Assembly: GCF_004794105.1 (NCBI RefSeq)
Contig: NZ_SRYR01000004.1
Span: forward strand, 62,001-126,000
Direction of reading: 5' to 3'
DNA: 64,000 bases
Source of the DNA: Clostridium sartagoforme
GTDB lineage: Bacteria; Bacillota; Clostridia; Clostridiales; Clostridiaceae
In this document: positions 53,709-63,299 of the stretch, one piece after another
How the letters are laid out: every line of letters begins with the position of its first letter
Numbering within the stretch: the first letter of the stretch is position 1
Program-made: the position numbers and the translations under genes
Notes under the pieces: model-generated
Database searches by the model: none
Told to the model about the DNA's origin: nothing
The model's input: only the letters and a program-made list of their open reading frames with translations

Positions 53709-54413
53709 TTGTTAAGAAGAATTGATCATAAGAATATGGGAAAAAGTGAGTTAGGATGGCTTAGAAGTATATTTCACTTTTCTTTCGCAGAATATTTTAA
53801 TATAGATAATATGAATTTTGGAGCATTAAGAGTTATTAATGATGACTTAATTGCAGCAGGGACAGGATTTCCTCTTCATCCACATAAAGATATGGAAATA
53901 GTATCTTACATTGTGGATGGAGGACTAACTCATGGGGATACTATGGGAAATAAAAATACTGTATATAGGGGACACGTTCAATATATGAGTGCTGGAACAG
54001 GAGTTTATCACAGTGAAGAAAACTTAGGTGATGAAACTACAAGAATACTTCAAATTTGGGTAGTTCCTGATAAGAAGGGATATAAGCCAAACTATGGAGA
54101 CTATAGATTTAAAGAAGATGATAGAAAAAATAAATGGTTAAATATCGTTTCTAGCAAGGAAGGCAATGCCCCTATAAAGATAAATCAAGATGCAAACTTT
54201 TATGTAGTTGAATTAGATGAGGGTAAGGAAATAGATTTTCCAATAAAAGAAGGACGACAAGGATACTTAGTTCAAATAGAAGGAGATTCTGAAATAAATA
54301 ATCTTGATATTTATGAAAGAGATGGATTAGAAATAGTAGAAGATAGTATAAATATTAAAGCTAAAAATAAATCTCATATACTATTAATAGAAATGAAGAA
54401 AAGCAATCAATAA
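53709..54413 (+). CDS. Pirin family protein (quercetinase-like)
   Basis: The 234-residue protein is a two-cupin pirin. The metal-binding motif FPLHPHKDMEIVSYI (two His and one Glu, about residues 57-71) and later His in VYHSEEN near 100 are intact; GHVQYMSAGTGV lies between. Bacterial pirins (YhhW) can act as quercetin dioxygenases, but the natural substrate is unknown. Start TTG 53709 follows AGGAGG by 8 bases. It is the third gene of the apparent MarR locus, but it is preceded by a terminator and probably has its own promoter. Confidence 0.85.
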   Translation: MLRRIDHKNMGKSELGWLRSIFHFSFAEYFNIDNMNFGALRVINDDLIAAGTGFPLHPHKDMEIVSYIVDGGLTHGDTMGNKNTVYRGHVQYMSAGTGVYHSEENLGDETTRILQIWVVPDKKGYKPNYGDYRFKEDDRKNKWLNIVSSKEGNAPIKINQDANFYVVELDEGKEIDFPIKEGRQGYLVQIEGDSEINNLDIYERDGLEIVEDSINIKAKNKSHILLIEMKKSNQ

Positions 54414-54660
54414 GTATAACTAGTTTTAAAATGCGAATATAACATAATGATATGTATTAACTTTCCGATTTTTAAATAATTTCGAATACAATTCTAAATT
54501 TAAGTTATCTAAGCTGGCTAAATTTTTATAACTCGCTTCGCTCAAACAATAAAAATTCTTAACGCCATCTTAGCTATCTTAAATAAGAATTGTAGTTTCT
54601 CATTATAATAAAATCTCCAATTTAATACATATCATTAATGTTAAAAAGCTTCTTTAATAA
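54414..54660. repeat. Long imperfect palindrome led by AATGCGAATATAA
   Basis: The 13-mer at 54430-54442 is followed by outer arms AACATAATGATATGTATTAA (54441-54460) and TTAATACATATCATTAATGTT (about 54621-54641). A middle pair ACAATTCTAAATTTAAG and CTTAAATAAGAATTGT is extended by CTAAGCTGGC and GCCATCTTAG (about 54488-54518/54563-54592). The inner pair is AATTTTTAT/ATAAAAATT with a GC-richer loop ACTCGCTTCGCTC. Transcripts would form a ~200-nt hairpin. No protein is encoded. Confidence 0.7.
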
Positions 54661-55079
54661 TTTGAGTTTGGGGATGCAGGCCTACTAAAGGAAGAAATTC
54701 AGACGAGCTGAATTTCAATAAAAGTTAGTGAAACTGAGACTTCTTAATAATATAAGTTAATTATCTACTATTTTTTGTAATGTAGATAAACTTATATTGT
54801 TAGGAAGTTTTTCATTAATATGATTTTACATAATATAATCAGAATGTCGACTTGGAGAGAAGTAGGTTTTATATGGGCATAATATGCATAAATATGAATA
54901 TTGAAAATTACTTAAAAGTATAATGATTATCTTTAAAGAACTATTATTATTTGGTATATTATAGATGTAGGTGTTAAATACAAGATTGATTTTTGTATAT
55001 TTGAACATATCTATGCAAAAACTAAAATATTATTGAAACTAATATATACAATAAAGTTCAAAGGAGGTATGTAGACAAA
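54661..55079. terminator. Hairpins upstream of the pyruvate:ferredoxin oxidoreductase gene
   Basis: GAAATTCAG/CTGAATTTC (54695-54717) is another CTCAG-type hairpin without T tail. CTTCTTAATAATATAAG and CTTATATTGTTAGGAAG, with the inner pair ATTATCTAC/GTAGATAA (about 54740-54809), form a long hairpin followed by TTTTTC, a probable terminator. Bases 54810-55060 are AT-rich and must contain the promoter of the next gene; no unambiguous hexamer pair was chosen. Confidence 0.6.
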
Positions 55080-58000
55080 ATGAGAAGAACAAAGACCATG
55101 GATGGAAATACTGCTGCAGCTCATGTGGCATATGCCCTTACAGAAGTTAGTACAATTTATCCAATAACTCCATCTTCACCAATGGCTGAACATATGGATG
55201 AATGGGAGGCAAAGGGTAAGAAAAATATATTCGGTAAACCTGTGAAGCTAGTTGAAATGCAATCAGAGGCGGGGGCAGCAGGTGCTCTTCACGGTTCTCT
55301 ACAAGCAGGTGCCTTAAGCACTACTTTTACAGCATCTCAAGGTTTATTACTAATGGTTCCTAATATGTATAAGATGGTTGGGGAAAGACTACCAGCAGTT
55401 ATACATGTGGCAGCTAGATCTATTGCAACATCATCACTAAGTATTTTTGGAGATCACCAAGATGTTATGGCAGCAAGACAAACAGGATTTGCAATGCTTT
55501 CAGAAGGTTCAGTACAAGAAGTAATGGACTTAGCTCCTGTTGCCCACTTAACAGCTATTAAAGCAAGGATGCCCTTTGTTAATTTCTTTGATGGATTTAG
55601 AATATCCCATGAAATTCAAAAGATTGAAGTTTTAGAATATGATGAACTTGCAAATTTAGTTGATTATGAAGCTTTAAATAATTTTAGAAAAGGTGCATTA
55701 AATCCTGATCATCCAGTTACAAGAGGTACTTCACAAAATCCTGATGTATATTTCCAATTAAGCGAAGCATTAAATAAGTATTATGAGGATATTCCAGATA
55801 TAGTTGAAGAATATATGTCTAAGATTACTGAACTTACAGGTAGAGAATATCATTGTTTTGATTATTATGGAGACAAAGAAGCTGATAGAATTATAATTGC
55901 AATGGGTGCAGTAACTGAAGTTGCTGAAGAAACTATAGATTATTTAAGAGCTAAAGGAGAAAAAGTAGGTCTTGTTAAAGTAAGACTTTATAGACCATTC
56001 TCTATTGAAAAGTTATTAAAGGTTATTCCAAATACAGTTAAGAAAATTGCCGTTTTAGATAGAACTAAGGAGCCTGGATCAGTAGGTGAGCCTTTATACT
56101 TAGATGTTGTTAGAGCTGTTAATGAAATGGATAATCCACCTAAGGTTTATGGTGGAAGGTTTGGGCTGTCTTCAAAAGATCCATATCCTTCACATGTAGC
56201 AGCAGTATTTGAAAACTTAAAAGCTGACAAACCTATAAATGGATTTACTATTGGTATTGAAGATGATGTAACTAATCTTTCTTTAGATCCAATTGAAGAA
56301 GTAGATGCAACACCAGCAGGCACAACTGAGTGTAAATTCTGGGGATTAGGATCAGATGGTACAGTTGGTGCTAATAAGAGTGCAATAAAAATAATTGGTG
56401 ATCATACTAATATGTATGCTCAAGGATATTTTGCCTATGATTCAAAGAAATCAGGTGGTATAACTGTATCACATTTAAGATTTGGTAAATCATTAATTAA
56501 ATCACATTATGAAATAGAAAAGCCTAACTTTGTAGCTTGTCACAATCAATCTTATGTCTATAAGTATGATGTTCTAAAGGGATTAAGAAAAAATGGTGTA
56601 TTTGTCTTAAACTCTATTTGGGATGAAGCAGAACTTGAAGAAAAGCTTCCAGCTAAGATGAAGAGATATATAGTAGAAAATAATATAGATTTCTATATTA
56701 TAAATGCTATAAAGATTGCTCAAGAAATAGGCCTTGGTGGAAGAATTAATATGATAATGCAAGCTGCTTTCTTTAAGCTAGCTAATATTATTCCTATTGA
56801 AGATGCAGTTAAGTATTTAAAAAATGCAGTAGTTGAATCTTATGGTAAAAAGGGAGAAAAGATTATTAATATGAATTATGAAGCTATTGATAAGGGCTTA
56901 GATTCATTAGTTAAGATTACTCCTAAGGATTCATGGAGGGATGCTGTAGATAAGGAAGAAAGTGAAAAGAAGGTATTACCTAAGTTTGTTGAAGAAATTT
57001 GTATTCCTATTAATAGTTTAGAAGGAAGCAATATTCCTGTTTCAACATTTATAGATTCAGGTACTTCTGATGGAACCTTTATGTCAGGTACTACTGCATT
57101 TGAAAAGAGAGGAATTGCTGTTAATGTTCCAGAATGGCAACAAGATAAATGTATTCAATGTAACCAATGTGCATTTGTTTGTCCACATGCTGTTATTAGA
57201 CCATTCTTAGCTACTAACAAGGAAGCAAAGAATGCTCCAGATAGCTATAAGAGTATAAAGGCTAATGGAGTTAAGGGAAATAAAGAGTATCAATACACTA
57301 TTGGAATATCTACTTTAGATTGTACTGGATGTGGAAACTGTGCTCAAATATGTCCAGCTCCAGGTAAGGCTTTAGTTATGAAGCCTATAGAAACTCAAAC
57401 AGATCAAATTAAAGCATGGGAATATGCTATTGATGGATTATCACCTAAGGAAAATCCTATGAGTAAGAATACAGTAAAGGGAAGTCAATTTGAGGAACCT
57501 TTATTAGAATTCTCAGGAGCTTGTGCAGGTTGTGGAGAAACTCCATATGCTAAGCTTGTAACTCAATTATTTGGTGATAGAATGATGATAGCCAATGCAA
57601 CAGGTTGTTCATCAATTTGGGCTGCATCAGGTGCTTCAACTGCTTATAAAGCAAATAGTGAAGGCCATGGACCAGCTTGGGCTAATTCATTATTTGAAGA
57701 TAATGCAGAATATGGTCTTGGAATGTTCCTTGGAGTTAAGACTATAAGAGAAAGAATTGCTGATAATGTAAGAATAGCTTTAGAAGAAGGAAATCTTTCA
57801 GATAAGTCTAAAGCAGTGCTACAAGATTGGTATGACCATAGAGAAAGTGGAGAAGGAACTAGAGAAAGAGCTAAGTTATTGACTCAGGCTTTAGAATCTG
57901 AAACCTCAGAAATAGCTAAAGAAATCTTAAAGGATAAGGAATTCTTTGTTAAGAGATCTCAATGGATATTTGGAGGAGATGGATGGGCATATGACATTGG

Positions 58001-58610
58001 CTATGGTGGATTAGACCATGTATTAGCTTCAGGTGAAGATATTAATGTTTTAGTATTTGATACAGAAATTTATTCAAATACAGGAGGTCAATCTTCAAAG
58101 GCAACTCCAGAAGCAGCTGTTGCTAAGTTTGCAGCTACAGGAAAGAGAACCAAGAAGAAGGACTTAGGACTTATGGCTATGACTTATGGTTATGTTTATG
58201 TAGCTCAAGTTTGTATGGGAGCTAACTTAAATCAAACCCTTAAGGCTATAGCAGAAGCTGAGGCTTATGATGGACCTTCATTAATAATTGCTTATGCAAC
58301 TTGTATAAGTCATGGAATTAAGCTTGGAATGTCCAATACTCCTTATGAAGAAAAGAGAGCTGTTGATTCAGGATATTGGCATTTGTATAGATATAACCCA
58401 GATTTAAAGGTTCAAGGTAAAAATGCCTTTGCTTTAGATTCAAAGGAACCAAGTAGTAGTCTTAGAGACTTCTTAATGGGTGAAGTAAGATATTCATCAC
58501 TTGCTAAGGCCTTCCCAGAAATAGCAGATGAGTTATTTGCTAAAACTGAAGAAGATGCTAAAGAAAGATATGATAGATATAAGAGCTTATCACAAAATTC
58601 AATATTATAA
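55080..58610 (+). CDS. nifJ: Pyruvate:ferredoxin (flavodoxin) oxidoreductase
   Basis: This single-chain enzyme (EC 1.2.7.1, 1176 residues) oxidises pyruvate to acetyl-CoA, CO2 and reduced ferredoxin, the central step of clostridial fermentation. It begins with the pyrimidine-binding domain (EVSTIYPITPSSPMAEHMDEW, about residues 17-37). Two 4Fe-4S motifs follow, CIQCNQCAFVCP near 690 and CTGCGNCAQICP near 747. The third cluster's cysteines are in CAGCGETPY near 814. The TPP-pyrophosphate domain has GGDGWAYDIGYGG near 966 and TEIYSNTGGQ near 996. All motifs are intact. AAAGGAGGT precedes ATG 55080. Monocistronic. Confidence 0.97.
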   Translation: MRRTKTMDGNTAAAHVAYALTEVSTIYPITPSSPMAEHMDEWEAKGKKNIFGKPVKLVEMQSEAGAAGALHGSLQAGALSTTFTASQGLLLMVPNMYKMVGERLPAVIHVAARSIATSSLSIFGDHQDVMAARQTGFAMLSEGSVQEVMDLAPVAHLTAIKARMPFVNFFDGFRISHEIQKIEVLEYDELANLVDYEALNNFRKGALNPDHPVTRGTSQNPDVYFQLSEALNKYYEDIPDIVEEYMSKITELTGREYHCFDYYGDKEADRIIIAMGAVTEVAEETIDYLRAKGEKVGLVKVRLYRPFSIEKLLKVIPNTVKKIAVLDRTKEPGSVGEPLYLDVVRAVNEMDNPPKVYGGRFGLSSKDPYPSHVAAVFENLKADKPINGFTIGIEDDVTNLSLDPIEEVDATPAGTTECKFWGLGSDGTVGANKSAIKIIGDHTNMYAQGYFAYDSKKSGGITVSHLRFGKSLIKSHYEIEKPNFVACHNQSYVYKYDVLKGLRKNGVFVLNSIWDEAELEEKLPAKMKRYIVENNIDFYIINAIKIAQEIGLGGRINMIMQAAFFKLANIIPIEDAVKYLKNAVVESYGKKGEKIINMNYEAIDKGLDSLVKITPKDSWRDAVDKEESEKKVLPKFVEEICIPINSLEGSNIPVSTFIDSGTSDGTFMSGTTAFEKRGIAVNVPEWQQDKCIQCNQCAFVCPHAVIRPFLATNKEAKNAPDSYKSIKANGVKGNKEYQYTIGISTLDCTGCGNCAQICPAPGKALVMKPIETQTDQIKAWEYAIDGLSPKENPMSKNTVKGSQFEEPLLEFSGACAGCGETPYAKLVTQLFGDRMMIANATGCSSIWAASGASTAYKANSEGHGPAWANSLFEDNAEYGLGMFLGVKTIRERIADNVRIALEEGNLSDKSKAVLQDWYDHRESGEGTRERAKLLTQALESETSEIAKEILKDKEFFVKRSQWIFGGDGWAYDIGYGGLDHVLASGEDINVLVFDTEIYSNTGGQSSKATPEAAVAKFAATGKRTKKKDLGLMAMTYGYVYVAQVCMGANLNQTLKAIAEAEAYDGPSLIIAYATCISHGIKLGMSNTPYEEKRAVDSGYWHLYRYNPDLKVQGKNAFALDSKEPSSSLRDFLMGEVRYSSLAKAFPEIADELFAKTEEDAKERYDRYKSLSQNSIL

Positions 58611-58626
58611 TTAGAGAAATATCAAT

Positions 58627-58725
58627 AAAAAACTCAGTCTTGTGATTTATTATTTTATATTGTACAGTTAAAGTAAGTACAGTATAAAACAAAATTCATA
58701 TAGGTTGAGTTTTTCTTTTAGGGTT
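58627..58725 (+). terminator. Long terminator hairpin after the PFOR gene
   Basis: AAAAAACTCA (58627-58636) pairs with TTGAGTTTTT across a long arm that includes TTTTATATTGTAC and GTACAGTATAAAA. A T-rich tail follows to about 58719. The loop is larger than usual. Confidence 0.65.
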
Positions 58726-58808
58726 TATAGTGTGACATTATTTTATTATTTATATAATAATAAATATAAATATATAAGGTTAATAGTTATTTAACTAAGG
58801 AGGATATT

Positions 58809-59417
58809 ATGAAATTATTTGAGAAATGTGTAGGTAGTTACAGTGATGCTGCAGAAGCTGAGATTTTAGGAGCAGATAGAATTGAATTTTGCGATAATCT
58901 TATAGAAGGAGGCACAACTCCTAGTTATGGAAATATCAAAAAAGTAATTAATACTCTTAAGATTCCAGCTATGGTTATCATAAGACCTAGAGGTGGAAAC
59001 TTTGAATTTTCAAAAGATGAAGCTGATATTATGATTGAAGATATAAGAATGTGTAAGGAATTAGGAGCTTATGGAGTTGTAATAGGTGCTTTAAAAGAAA
59101 ATGAAATAGATTTAGAATTAACTAAAAGATTAGTAGAAGAAGCAAAACCTATGAAAATTACCTTCCATATGGCATTTGATGAAATAGAAGATAAAAAGAA
59201 GGCCATCGATGAATTAGTAGATTTAGGAGTAGATAGAATCCTAACTAAAGGTGGAACAGAAGATGCTATGGCAGGTAAGGATGTTCTAAAAGAATTAATC
59301 GAATATGCAAATGATAGAATAATAGTTATGCCAGGAAAAGGTGTAAATAAGGAAAATAGAGATTACTTATTAGAATATACTGGTGCTAAAGAAATTCATG
59401 GAACTAAGGTAGTGTAA
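58809..59417 (+). CDS. cutC: CutC family protein
   Basis: The 202-residue TIM-barrel protein has the family N-terminus FEKCVGSYSDAAEAEILGADRIEFCDNLIEGGTTPS, the VIIRPRGG motif near residue 58 and LTKGGTEDA near 140. CutC was linked to copper homeostasis in enteric bacteria, but that role is disputed and the true activity is unknown. AAGGAGGATATT precedes ATG 58809. It stands alone. Confidence 0.88.
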   Translation: MKLFEKCVGSYSDAAEAEILGADRIEFCDNLIEGGTTPSYGNIKKVINTLKIPAMVIIRPRGGNFEFSKDEADIMIEDIRMCKELGAYGVVIGALKENEIDLELTKRLVEEAKPMKITFHMAFDEIEDKKKAIDELVDLGVDRILTKGGTEDAMAGKDVLKELIEYANDRIIVMPGKGVNKENRDYLLEYTGAKEIHGTKVV

Positions 59418-59579
59418 TTTATAATATGCTATATACAGTTGTGCTTTAGGGTAATATGCACCTATAGTTAAAGAGGTAAAAGCATTTCAAAATTAAGCAA
59501 TGAGAGCAGCTGAAGAAGTTATACTAACTTATGAAAAATATTCAGAATAATTATAAGTAAAATTAATATTGTAATAAAA

Positions 59580-59625
59580 AGGAGCTATCTCACTAAATAA
59601 GTAGTGGGGTAGCTTCTTTTTTTGA
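59580..59625 (+). terminator. Terminator in the cutC-glycosyltransferase gap
   Basis: GGAGCTATCTCACT pairs with AGTGGGGTAGCTTC around AAATAAGT, followed by seven Ts. The 160 bases before it (59418-59579) contain a short interrupted frame with no start site. Confidence 0.8.
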
Positions 59626-59767
59626 AAATATGGGAACCTTTTTAAGCCTTTAGGTGTCTAATAATTGAGATACTTAGTTAAGTTGAATTTACTAGGGGTG
59701 AAATATAGAGCTTATGTCAAGGATATTAGAGTTACTAAATTAGTATTGGATATTTTATTTATAAAGT

Positions 59768-59800
59768 CTTAATAACTCCTTAATAACTCCTTAATAAATC
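59768..59800 (+). promoter_or_regulatory. Three tandem 11-bp repeats upstream of the envelope cluster
   Basis: CTTAATAACTC (59768-59778), CTTAATAACTC (59779-59789) and CTTAATAAATC (59790-59800) are contiguous. A looser ACTTAATATAT and TCTTAATATTG follow. The 11-base period is typical of OmpR/PhoB-type regulator sites. The rest of 59626-60044 is AT-rich without a clear gene. Confidence 0.6.
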
Positions 59801-60044
59801 CTTTGATTATACTTAATATATTTATCTTAATATTGAAATTAGAACAAATAGATAATATTTAATAAAAAGGAAAGGCTTATATGATATATAAGAAGGCTTA
59901 ATATATTTTGTATAAAGAGTTCACTAATTTTAGCTGGAATATATACAATGATGTTGTTTTATCAAAATATAGAAAATATTTGTAAAAAAGTGATATAATA
60001 TAAAATATCACAAAAATACATAAAATGGGATAGGTGATATTATA

Positions 60045-61487
60045 TTGATTAAAAGATTTGAAAAGTTATTTACTAACTTTTATATAAATATACTAATAAT
60101 TCTAATGGCAATGGTGATAGTATCTTGTAGTTATTATTTAGGTAAGCTAGAAATTAGGGATATAGCACCAATAATAATAGGAGTAGCTATTATTTTTTTA
60201 TGCATTTTTGCTATCAAAAATAAGAAAATAAATAATAAATGGAAATTATTCATTATTTTATTTTTAGGATTTATCTTAAGAGGATTGTGGCTATTAAATA
60301 TTAATAGTTCTCCAACTTCAGATTTTAGAGTTATTTATGAAGTTGCAGAATCATTATTTGAAGGGGATGTTGGAGCCTTTTGGGGAAATGGATATATTGG
60401 AAGATTTCCGCATTTAACTATTATGACTCTATATATGGCCTTTATGATAAAGGTATTTCCAGTAAAAAATTTACTAGCAATGAAGATATTTAACTTACTA
60501 TTTGGAGTTTTAACTATATATTTAATATATCTTTTAGCAAAAGAAATTTTTAAATCTAAAAAACTAGGCTTGTATGCAGCAAGTATTGCAGTGATATTTC
60601 CACCACTGGTGACATATGTAGGAGTTTTTTGTACAGAAAATATTGCAATTCCATTTTATTTATTAAGCACTTATATTTTTGTGCTAGTAGTACAGAAGAA
60701 AGTTAATAAGTATTATCTAATTTTATCAGGAATAATGTTGTCATTTGGAAACTTATTTAGGATGGTTGCTACTATTATGTTAATAGCTTTTGCTATGTAT
60801 ATTATTATCTACACAAAGGACAATCTACTAGAAAAAATAAAAAAATTAGCTTTATATTTAATTCCATACTTTTTAGTTTTAATTACTGTAAGTTTTTCAC
60901 TGCAAAGCCTTGGAGTAACAGAATTCCCTTTATGGAAAGGTAGTGAGCCTAAGATCACTAGTATTTTAAAAGGAAGTAATTTAGAAAGCTGGGGCAGATG
61001 GAATGAAGAGGATGCTTCTATAGTTAATAATAATAACTACGATTATGAATTAATAGAAGAAGAAAGTAAGAAAATTATAATAGAAAGATTAACTACAACT
61101 CCTCCTTTAAAATTAGCAGGGTTTTATTTAGTTAAATTTGTTAATCAGTGGAATGAAGGGGATTTTGGAGGGAGTTATTGGTCAAAGCTATATGTTCCAG
61201 AAGAGGAAATAATAATAGATGTAAAGCTAAAAGTTCTAGAGATATTTTATATGGGCACTTTAATTCTTGTATTTTTAGGATTAATAAATAGGAGAAAGAA
61301 TAATAGTGATAGTGAAATAAATTTAATATATTTAATATTATGTGGCTATGGAGTGATGTGTTTAATAACAGAGTCTCAAGCAAGATATTCTTTAATAATT
61401 GCATGGGTATTTATTATTTTAGCAATAGAAGGAATAAGATTTTTACTTAGAAAATCTAATAGGGAGGATTCTTTTGAAAAAATTTAG
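60045..61487 (+). CDS. Membrane glycosyltransferase, GT39/PMT-like (GT-C fold)
   Basis: The 480-residue protein has about ten to eleven membrane helices. An early loop, NINSSPTSDFRVIYE (about 85-99), with acidic SDF fits the first catalytic loop of GT-C enzymes of the dolichol-phosphate-mannose type. GRFPHLTIMTLYMAF lies near residue 121 and the soluble C-terminal loop has WGRWNEED near 317. Such enzymes transfer a sugar from a polyprenyl-phosphate donor to proteins or cell-wall polymers on the outer face. Start TTG 60045 follows AGGTGATATTATA. The LtaS-like gene overlaps its end by 14 bases and a paralogue follows at 63300. Confidence 0.78.
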   Translation: MIKRFEKLFTNFYINILIILMAMVIVSCSYYLGKLEIRDIAPIIIGVAIIFLCIFAIKNKKINNKWKLFIILFLGFILRGLWLLNINSSPTSDFRVIYEVAESLFEGDVGAFWGNGYIGRFPHLTIMTLYMAFMIKVFPVKNLLAMKIFNLLFGVLTIYLIYLLAKEIFKSKKLGLYAASIAVIFPPLVTYVGVFCTENIAIPFYLLSTYIFVLVVQKKVNKYYLILSGIMLSFGNLFRMVATIMLIAFAMYIIIYTKDNLLEKIKKLALYLIPYFLVLITVSFSLQSLGVTEFPLWKGSEPKITSILKGSNLESWGRWNEEDASIVNNNNYDYELIEEESKKIIIERLTTTPPLKLAGFYLVKFVNQWNEGDFGGSYWSKLYVPEEEIIIDVKLKVLEIFYMGTLILVFLGLINRRKNNSDSEINLIYLILCGYGVMCLITESQARYSLIIAWVFIILAIEGIRFLLRKSNREDSFEKI

Positions 61488-63270
61488 AGGGATAACAATA
61501 TTAATAAGTATTTTATATTTAAAAGGATTTTTATTCACATTATTTATTTCCTTTGATAATGGTATTTATGCTATTAATGGAGTAGGTATAAATGTATTTT
61601 TAACAATAGCTCATTTAGCTATATTAGGAATAGTTATATTTCCATGTTTAATGTTTAAGGGAAAGAATTCTCTTAAGTATATAATTATTGTAGATATTAT
61701 ATATACTCTTTTACTTATCTTAGATTTATGGGTGTATAGAGGGACTGGACATTTATTAGAATTAAAGTTCTTATTCTTTAATGAAGGTTTTTATACTTTA
61801 AATAAAGGTATAATCAATCCTAAACTAAGGGATATAATACTTGTAATTGATATTGGTATATTATTATTTTATTATAAAAAACTTAGTAATAAAATTAATA
61901 ATAAAAGAAGAGTAGGGCTTTCATTATCACTAGTTGTTATTTGCTTTATTATAATAGGAAGTTATCACTATATATTTGATATTAAAGAAGTATCTAATGG
62001 GAAAGTTAGATTTATGCAAGAAGATTGGCAAGGATCATGGAATCCGTATACTAGAATTCTATATAGATCACCAATAGGTCATCATATTTATGAGGATTAT
62101 AAGACTATTAAAAAATTAGTAAAACAAACTGATGATAATGATATTAATGAAATAGATGAGTGGTTATCTTGGAATAATGAATATATAGAAGATAATGAGT
62201 ATAAGTCCATAGCTAAAGGTAAAAATGTTATTTTTCTTCAAATTGAGTCTTTAGAAAACTTTGTAATTAATGAAAGGGTATTTGGGCAGGAGATAACACC
62301 AAATTTAAATAAGTTAATTAATAATAATAGTATATATTTTAATAATATACATGAGCAAAATAATGCGGGAAATAGCATAGATATGGATATGATTGCAGCC
62401 TCAGGGGTATTACCTTTAGGTGATGTTATAACTTATTTAGAGTACCCAGAAGTTAAATATTATTCATTACCAAGATTATTAAATAAAGAGGGATATAATA
62501 CAATATTAACTCATGCTGAAAGAGCTGGTGACTGGAATTGGGCACAGGCTGGGAAGTCAGCAGCGGGATATAATACAATATGGGATATAAATGATTATAT
62601 TATAGATGAATATGCAGGCTTTGGATTATCAGATAGAAGCTTTTATACACAATTTGTAGACAAGATTTCAAAGGAGGAAGAACCTTTCTTAGCTGTATTA
62701 CCAACATTGAGTAGTCATGGTCCCTTTGATATTGATGAAAAGTATAGAGAATTAGATTTACCAAAGGATTTAGATGAAAATAGGTTAGGTGGATATTTTC
62801 AAAGTGTTAATTATGCAGATAAGCAAATTGGATTGTTTTTTGAATTATTAAAGGAAAAAAATTTATTAGACAATACTATAGTAGTAATTTATGGAGATCA
62901 TGGTGGAGTTCATAAATATTATATGGAAGATGTAGAAGCTAGTAATATTGATGGAAACTGGTGGCAAGAAAAGGATAATAAGGTTCCTTTATTTATCTAT
63001 GGAGTGGATATGCCTAGTAAGATTGTTGAAGCTCATGGTGGACAAATAGATATTATGCCAACGGTAGCTTATATATTAGGTTTAGATACAAAGGGATACC
63101 AAATGGGTAGAAATCTATTAAAAACAAATAGAGATGCAACAGTAATTAAAGGTGGAATAGTAGTTGGAAATCCATCAGAAAAAGAAGAAGAGATGCTAAA
63201 GAAAGCTTATGATATAGCTGATAAAATAATAAAAAATAATTATTACTATAACACTAATAAGGTAGAATAG
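61474..63270 (+). CDS. LtaS-like membrane sulfatase-fold phosphoglycerol transferase
   Basis: The 598-residue protein has an N-terminal membrane region of five helices (about residues 1-165) and an extracellular sulfatase-type domain (about 245-560). LtaS enzymes build glycerol-phosphate chains on lipoteichoic acid. Metal ligands are visible: Glu258 in LQIESLENF and, near 478, IYGDHGGVHKYY. The residue equivalent to the catalytic threonine of LtaS is Ser301 in AGNSIDMDM. Start TTG 61474 follows AGGGAGG by 6 bases. It is translationally coupled to the glycosyltransferase gene, suggesting that both modify the same wall polymer. Confidence 0.82.
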   Translation: MKKFRGITILISILYLKGFLFTLFISFDNGIYAINGVGINVFLTIAHLAILGIVIFPCLMFKGKNSLKYIIIVDIIYTLLLILDLWVYRGTGHLLELKFLFFNEGFYTLNKGIINPKLRDIILVIDIGILLFYYKKLSNKINNKRRVGLSLSLVVICFIIIGSYHYIFDIKEVSNGKVRFMQEDWQGSWNPYTRILYRSPIGHHIYEDYKTIKKLVKQTDDNDINEIDEWLSWNNEYIEDNEYKSIAKGKNVIFLQIESLENFVINERVFGQEITPNLNKLINNNSIYFNNIHEQNNAGNSIDMDMIAASGVLPLGDVITYLEYPEVKYYSLPRLLNKEGYNTILTHAERAGDWNWAQAGKSAAGYNTIWDINDYIIDEYAGFGLSDRSFYTQFVDKISKEEEPFLAVLPTLSSHGPFDIDEKYRELDLPKDLDENRLGGYFQSVNYADKQIGLFFELLKEKNLLDNTIVVIYGDHGGVHKYYMEDVEASNIDGNWWQEKDNKVPLFIYGVDMPSKIVEAHGGQIDIMPTVAYILGLDTKGYQMGRNLLKTNRDATVIKGGIVVGNPSEKEEEMLKKAYDIADKIIKNNYYYNTNKVE

Positions 63271-63299
63271 ATATCCATTAGATTAATTAAGGAGTAAAC

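Noticed and set aside
59470..59550. Short frame ending AAEEVILTYEKYSE after cutC
   Set aside because: It is interrupted by a stop, lacks a start with a ribosome-binding site and matches nothing I recognise; too short to call a pseudogene.
59880..59998. Possible small membrane peptide (LILAGIYTMMLFYQN) before the glycosyltransferase gene
   Set aside because: An ATG with a fair ribosome-binding site exists at 59881, but the frame closes after six codons and would need a frameshift to join the hydrophobic stretch.
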